64,000 nt of DNA from NCBI GenBank assembly GCA_029204225.1, contig CM055101.1, positions 62,252,171-62,316,170 of the forward strand, written 5' to 3'. Both the position numbers and the translations under genes were made by a program. This stretch comes from Diphasiastrum complanatum (lineage: Eukaryota > Streptophyta > Lycopodiopsida > Lycopodiales > Lycopodiaceae). Under the pieces are notes generated by a model, which saw only the letters and a program-made list of their open reading frames with translations, was not told the origin of the DNA and searched no databases. Below, one piece after another: positions 58,164 through 64,000 of the stretch; within the stretch, counting starts at the first letter, position 1, and every line of letters starts with the position of its first letter.

Positions 58164-60843
58164 CAGTAAAAATCATGTGCATAGGATATACAACGTTCTT
58201 GGTATAGAGTATTACTCAGTCGACTCAGTTCGTCGTATCCCAGAGAGCGCAATTGGATAGCAAATCTTAATGATTCCAAGAATGACATCTAAATTTATAT
58301 ATTGACGAATCATAAATAGATACTTAATTATCAACAGAGGCTTGTAAGGAAATATGACGATTCTTATGTTTGGTGAGTAATTCTTGATCTTTTGAATGAG
58401 TCAAGAATTTAGATTAGTATGTTGAAAAATCTAAATCCTTTACTCCAGTGAGTTGAGAGCTACAGATTATAGTATGTAGATGCTTGGGTATAGTTTCTAG
58501 ACTAGATCTCCAGTTGTTATAGGGGACAGACAAATCTATTAAGATTGGATGGATGCTATTTTCTTGCTTGAGATGCTAGAAACAAGAGCATTTAACTCAA
58601 GAGAGTTTCTGGGGTAGTCAGAGTTGAGTTAGGATCATTTTTTATCTTAATGGATCTCCTAGAGATTCGAGTAGAATGAACTGGTATACCTTAGACCTCT
58701 GGATATCCTAAGAGTATTTGTACCAAGAAGCATTTATGAATTGTCTACCCAAGTCTGTGGATAGTTTCAGACTGTAATTGTTAGTTCTTTTTATGAGTTA
58801 GGTAATATTCCACCCATTGTTTGATGTAAAGTGTTTTATATGAAGGTGATGTTACTAACTTATAGATAATAGAGATTGAAACCCAAATGGAAAATTTATC
58901 ACTTAGTGTACTTTTCAAACCTGAGTTTGTACTCCAGAACAACAATAGCTCCGCACGTCACCATATGTGTGACTGCGTCCTCACAAGGTTATTAATTACA
59001 TTTATGGCCTAGTTCGGAATAACGAGGCGTAACCAATAATCTCGAGTACTAGAGTACTGTGTATCCAAAAACTATGCCGAATCCTATATACAGGACGTGG
59101 ACATGACATTCTTTCCTGCTTGAACTAGTTATGTCCTCCGCTTTAACTCCCAACACTTACCTAGAAAATCATTATCCTTAGTCTGACTTTACATACCAAA
59201 TAAGTACTCAGAGATAGAACAATTTCCAATAGTTAATCGTTGCATGGGTTAGGACGGCTATTGGCATGGTGTAGAGTATCAACAGTAATGACTTGCATGT
59301 ATGGTTGGGTGGTTTGGCTCCACAGTCATTCCTTTGTGTGTGTCTTGTAGGTGCTTCTCCTTACAGTAATCATGTGTGAGGTATTTTATTCGGCAATTGC
59401 ATTTGAAGTATGTTATGGGAAGGCATCTATCTTTTGTGACATTTTGGGGTCAGGTGTATGAAGTTCTTTCTAAGTCCTTAATGGGCTATAAAAGGATTTC
59501 ATTCTATAAGAGGAATATTATGTCTTTCAGCAAGAGAGGGCTTGTGAGTTAGTTCGTTAGATTCGGATAGGCCAACTGTTATATACTATTTAAAGGTTCA
59601 TAATCTCTTTCCTTCAAAAGTTTGTTATGCCTTATTTTATTTACATTGTACAAATGCGAGAGTTTAGTTTCACTTTCCTTTTTTGGTATCTCGTTTAAAT
59701 CCTCGTGTTTGAGTGTTAAAAATTATGGTGTGTAAGTTGTCTCCATGGCGTTTAATGGAAAAAAAGTTGGGAGACCTAGCCTTGTTATAAGTTGGCAGCT
59801 CTTATTATTAAAAAACGCATGGCAGAGTTTTGCTTGTTATAGTTTGAGTAGGAAATGTTCATGATGTAATCTATGAAAAATTTGTTTAGTTATATAGGCA
59901 ATTGTGGTGGTTCTATGATATAGATAAGTGAGATCGTTGGATTAAGAGGCGAAATGCCTCAAGCAGTTGTTGGAAAGAAGTATGGAATCAAGCAAATGGA
60001 GGTGAGTCCAATTCAACGCTTGCAACATGCTAAAACAGCTCCATTAGGTGATGATCATGAGAAAACGGTGTGCTTCTTCATTTAGTTATCCGTAATGGTT
60101 TTCACAGTCATACAATGGATTGAGAATTAATTTTTTTTGGATACTTATGGTTGATGACTGACGAAGGTCTTGGCGACAATGCTTCATTTAACCACAATGA
60201 TGCATTTATTCAAGTATTTGGAAAATATTTGAAACCTCTTTTAACCTCTGAAACTTTATTTAGCTCGTCTATAAAGGAGATGGATAATGTCCATTCTACA
60301 ATGGTTGATTGGGTATTTTGTAACAACAGAAGCTGTCTTTTGTAGTTTGACCTTGGATCTTATGTGAGATCCTAAGCAGCTATATAATGGATGTTCAAGA
60401 TTTGTTCGGTTTCTTTGTATATCAAATGATAAGGTCTAAAATCAGCCTGCTAGTGTGTTAGAGCAAATGCATCACTTTAAGTTAAGAAGAGCTTCATCTT
60501 CACATTTGTGGTAGGACACATGGAGATGTTACCAGGAAACCACGCTTTATTAGGTATATATGTCTTCTTTTCAAACCTCAAGATAATTTTTCCCTCCATT
60601 CGTCTTATGTTGCTCTTATACTAGCCCTGCTATTTATTTTCTTTTTTGCACAACTATTTTAGACAGACAAAATCAACCCCTTTAGAAAATAAAATTATTG
60701 TTTTGGTAGCATTCCTTTGGACAAAGAGGGTCTACATTGCAAATTAGCTTGGCAAAAAGCTGCATAGAAAGACTAAAAAAATTAAACATAAATAGCGAAT
60801 ATAGAAAAAATAAATATATAGAAAATACAGATGATCTCATATT
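58164..60843. other. no gene recognised
   Basis: A 64-codon frame at 60151-60345 has no known domain. No LTR or domain signature was found. Confidence 0.35.
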
Positions 60844-61164
60844 CTAGTCACCTGAACAATCACCCAATCCTAGATAGTCATGCATTGTCCACATTAGAAT
60901 TGCGCGCAACAAAAAGTTGTTGTCTTGTATTGAACGTGAGATTTCATACGCTTGGCCACCCTTCCATAATAGCTCCAATTCTTCAACTAACAGTGCAAGG
61001 TAGACATCCATATTTTTTACTTTGTGTTTTCCAAGAATTAAAAGTGCTAACATGAGATGTCCGTTTTTTATAGTTAGCCAAGGTGGAATGTTGTAGCTGA
61101 CCAACACCACTGGCCAAGTAGACCACGTGCTTGACATCTTGCCAAAGGGATTCACCAAAAACAA
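60844..61164 (-). pseudogene. CACTA transposase (tnp2) fragment
   Basis: The minus frame holds N-P-F-G-K-M-S-S-T-W-S-T-W-P-V-V-L, Y-N-I-P-P-W-L, D-V-Y-L-A-L-L-V-E-E-L and T-M-H-D-Y-L-G-L-G, the conserved core of the plant CACTA tnp2 transposase family. Only about 107 codons remain, next to the copia LTR at 61291; the rest of the element is not visible. Neither CACTA end nor TSD was identified. Confidence 0.82.
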
Positions 61165-61290
61165 TTTTTTTTATTGCCAACATGTCTTGAGGTGTTCCTC
61201 GCAAAATACGATATATTCTTTGGAACTCCCATGCTATCAAGAAGCAAAATGTTATGCTTTCCAATTCGTACATACAACTATAGTCAAAGA

Positions 61291-61917
61291 TGTGAAAAAA
61301 TTAGATCCAATGATGACATAAATGGATCCATAATCTTTAGCTAAATTGGGTGCACATCACACAACATCAACAATGTAGAAAATCTCATTTCTAGCATGCA
61401 AAAAATCTCATTTCTATCATGAAAAATACACATAAAATCCAAGTGCCTACTGTTCATGTCCGTACTACAGCAGCTATACAACGGTCCTCACACGTGTGAA
61501 ATCATTCCATACAAGTTTAGATGCATTCTACATACTAAAATCACCAATATCAAGAGAGAAGAGATAGAAGAAAAAAGCCCTCCAAAGATAATGAGAACAT
61601 TTGATAAGTTTCTCCACATCGGTCCTGCTATATATAGCAACAAAATATCATTTGGCCACTTGCCAAATATTACCCTAATTGGTAGTTTCTAAATACTTAC
61701 CAAAAAACCTAGTTTTACTTGACTCTATTCAATGTATCCAATCAACCAATAGAAATAGGTCCAAATCTGACCTTAACCCACCAAATACTCACTAAAAATA
61801 GTAAACTTATTATTTTTAGGTCTTATTAACATTAAGAAATCTATCTCTAAGTTTAAATCTAACTTTGGCCTCCAAATTGCCAAATAAAACCAACAAAACT
61901 AATTGACAATTTTCACA
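61291..61917 (-). repeat. 3' LTR of pol-less copia derivative
   Basis: 627 bp, same order of landmarks as the 574 LTR on the opposite strand: TTTGGC, AGGCCAAA, GTGGCCAAAT, a TATATATAG box, TGTAGAATG, ACACGTGTGA and the end TTTTCACA. Confidence 0.85.
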
Positions 61918-62849
61918 TTCCGTCTTCAACTAGTTTTACCACACTACGTTGATCCATCTTAAGAATGATCTTCGTTAAGAATAGACCTCCTCTCTATGGT
62001 TTTGTAATGCTCAAAATAGAAACATTCATAATTGATATAGATGATAGTGTCCATATTGGATGCTTCACTAAAAACCAACATGAAAGTAACATAGAATCAT
62101 AATGAATAGATTCCTCCATGCTTCCACCTTTGATATCTCTGGAAAATAGCAGCAACCAAGCAATAAATGTGAGTGATAAACAAATGCTTGCCTTCATGAG
62201 AAATGTATGTGTCCAAAAACTCCCATATATGAGCCTCCATTGCCACCTTGCCACAAAGAACTATCAACCCTTGGAAATCCATGAGTAAAAGAGTACAACA
62301 ATGATTCTAATCTAGCTCCACATGACTCCATATAACTAGTAGGTAGCACTAGTCCATCTTCAAGATCCAAAATGACGAAGAACAATGTGTCTAGTTTCAT
62401 CATATCTTGACAATTTGCACACACTCACATGAAATTGGTCAAACATGATATAGAATGAGTAAAGTAAGATCAAGAACACTTCCTTGCTAATCCTTTGCCT
62501 TTACTTAAGTCTTCAAACACCTGCAAAAATAGATCCTAATGTCTTTGACACTTGAGTTCCATCTTGATGCCTTTTCCTGGCAAACAAAAACCAACCATAT
62601 GCTCTTCCAAAAAATGCATCATAACCTTTGATCAAAACACATTTTACAGATCCAAACCTCTATAAAACCAGCACCTCAATCATGTAATCGAGATCACGAA
62701 AGATTACACCAAAAACCCCTTCACTATAGTGAAATCCGTGTCACCACCATAAAACCAACACACCAATAGCATCACGAATCACTTTAAGAGATTAACTCTA
62801 ACTCTAAGAGTTAGCACTTTCACCTTCCTTTTGATAGCTTTGAAGCATT

Positions 62850-63180
62850 TTTCCTTCTTAGAGCGACCACCCTAGATGTGTACTTTGACTCATAAATTTT
62901 TTGAAGAGTTCTCGATGCCCCATAAGATGAGCACAAGCTCCTACCTCCTTGAGAAGCTCATTTGAGATATTCATCTTGATGATATGTAAAGACTTGTTGG
63001 CCTTCCTTCGATAAATGATTTGATCTTGGATAAAATCAGGTTCCTCTTCAATACCTAAACAATATCCATCATATCATTCATAGTTAGCAAGGATTCCATC
63101 CTTACCTTTCATATTGAGTAGTTGCTTGAGGTAAGCCTATCATTGCTCTCCAACAAAACCCCCTTGGTTTGCCATGATGA
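62850..63180 (-). pseudogene. gag remnant of copia derivative
   Basis: From an ATG near 63175, the reading follows the intact Gag: N-D-R-L-T-S-S-N-Y-S, then V-R-M-E-S-L-L and M-N-D. Stops and shifts follow within 40 codons, and homology ends around 62850. Confidence 0.75.
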
Positions 63181-63400
63181 TCAAACTTCTTCAACCTGTT
63201 CCAATGCACTTAGCACTCACTTGAATCTTCAACAAATGAAATCACAAAGATTTGGAACTACACAAATGTCTCTCTTAATCTTTAACAACACATAGAATTG
63301 ATAAATCTTGATCAACAAATGATCACTACACAATAGAAAGAATCTTGAACCCTAAAGATCATGAAAACACTTTTGAAAAAATCAAAAACCGTTGCCACAA

Positions 63401-64000
63401 GAGACCCTATTCAAACTTTGAGAGTAACTTGCAGAAGAGACCAGAATTATCCAGTCAGATTTCAGATGAAGAAGAGCCGCAATGAATGGGAGCACAATGA
63501 CCAGGTAAGAGCGGGATCTTAAATTTGGGGTTGTTTCTCTGTGTGCGCATCCGTGAGCGTATATGCATTCATATCCAAACAATTTTATTTGATTTATAGA
63601 TGTTGTAACCCGTATGAGTAATTTTTACACTGAACCTGTTTAAGTGTTCTAGAACAATCAGAGTATAGGATAGAATGGATGTGTCTCAGGAATGAAGAAG
63701 TACAATGTCTCAAGTCAATTATGCTCCCAGGATCTGTCATGAAATTAACCCTTAATTTTGCCAGTTTCTTGTAAGATCTCTGAATTTGCCTTGTGATTGC
63801 ACCTTATTTTATTGCACTTTTCCATTTATGATTTGTGATCATATGATGTGTAGAGAGCTTGCAATCTCTTTCCAATCGAAACCTGTGCTTCTGTGCATGC
63901 ATGAAATAGTGCAAATGGAAATGCTGTAATCTCCTTTTATGTGTAACTAGCAGGTCTTGGTTACGTTTTTTCTTATTTGTATTAGCTGTTGCTATTTTTA
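63401..64000. other. window end, no feature recognised
   Basis: The 5' part of the minus-strand copia derivative should begin here, but no LTR or PBS is visible. Confidence 0.3.

Larger units (their letters stand above)
61291..63400 (-). mobile_element. pol-less derivative of the 574-6419 copia family
   Basis: The minus strand has a leader and a gag start homologous to the intact element, a stretch with no copia homology (about 62000-62800), a purine tract GAAGACGGAA (61918-61927) and a complete 3' LTR (61291-61917) with TGTGAAAA/TTTTCACA ends. Protease, integrase, RT and RNase H are absent. The 5' LTR and PBS are not seen before the window end. The element is about 2.1 kb as visible. Confidence 0.8.

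Overview
The window is nuclear DNA from a land plant, probably a vascular plant with a large, transposon-rich genome. The evidence is a split host gene with canonical GT-AG introns (one of 16.25 kb), plant-type Ty1/copia elements primed by initiator tRNA-Met, hAT, CACTA, LINE and Helitron remnants, and many (CT/GA)n and (AC)n microsatellites. The species cannot be named from the sequence. I see no rRNA, tRNA, CRISPR or bacterial-type features.

Layout. (1) 35-11572 is a large hAT DNA transposon with an apparent 8-bp target duplication and GGTACC-rich ends. It carries a decayed DUF659/hAT-dimerisation transposase gene on the + strand and a second, decayed, tail-to-tail ORF on the - strand. A nearly complete Ty1/copia retrotransposon (574-6419, two 650-bp LTRs, TSD CTCAG) sits inside the transposase coding region. 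(2) 11573-16519 is intergenic and contains a perfect 40-bp foldback, a second hairpin block and a local duplication. (3) 16520-46700 on the - strand is the one convincing host gene: a ten-exon guanylate-binding-protein-like (GB1/RHD3 family) GTPase with an N-terminal hydrophobic segment and a C-terminal membrane segment. Exon phases close to a 980-residue reading frame. Its introns hold most of the other elements: a LINE and a decayed copia in intron 9, a MITE candidate in intron 5, and in intron 2 a non-autonomous LTR element, two related hAT-type MITEs, LINE fragments and LTR remnants. (4) 46701-64000 is gene-poor: a cysteine-protease propeptide exon fragment, a decayed PIF1 (Helitron) helicase, copia debris, a solo LTR with TSD, a CACTA tnp2 fragment, and a minus-strand deletion derivative of the same copia family as the intact copy.

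Most unusual points: a LINE family whose copies are flanked on both sides by (CT)n, suggesting microsatellite-directed integration; a hAT element with an antisense second ORF; a copia integrase whose first catalytic Asp reads Asn; a GBP-like GTPase whose guanine-specificity RD motif reads QG; and two copies of a copia derivative sharing a non-copia internal block.
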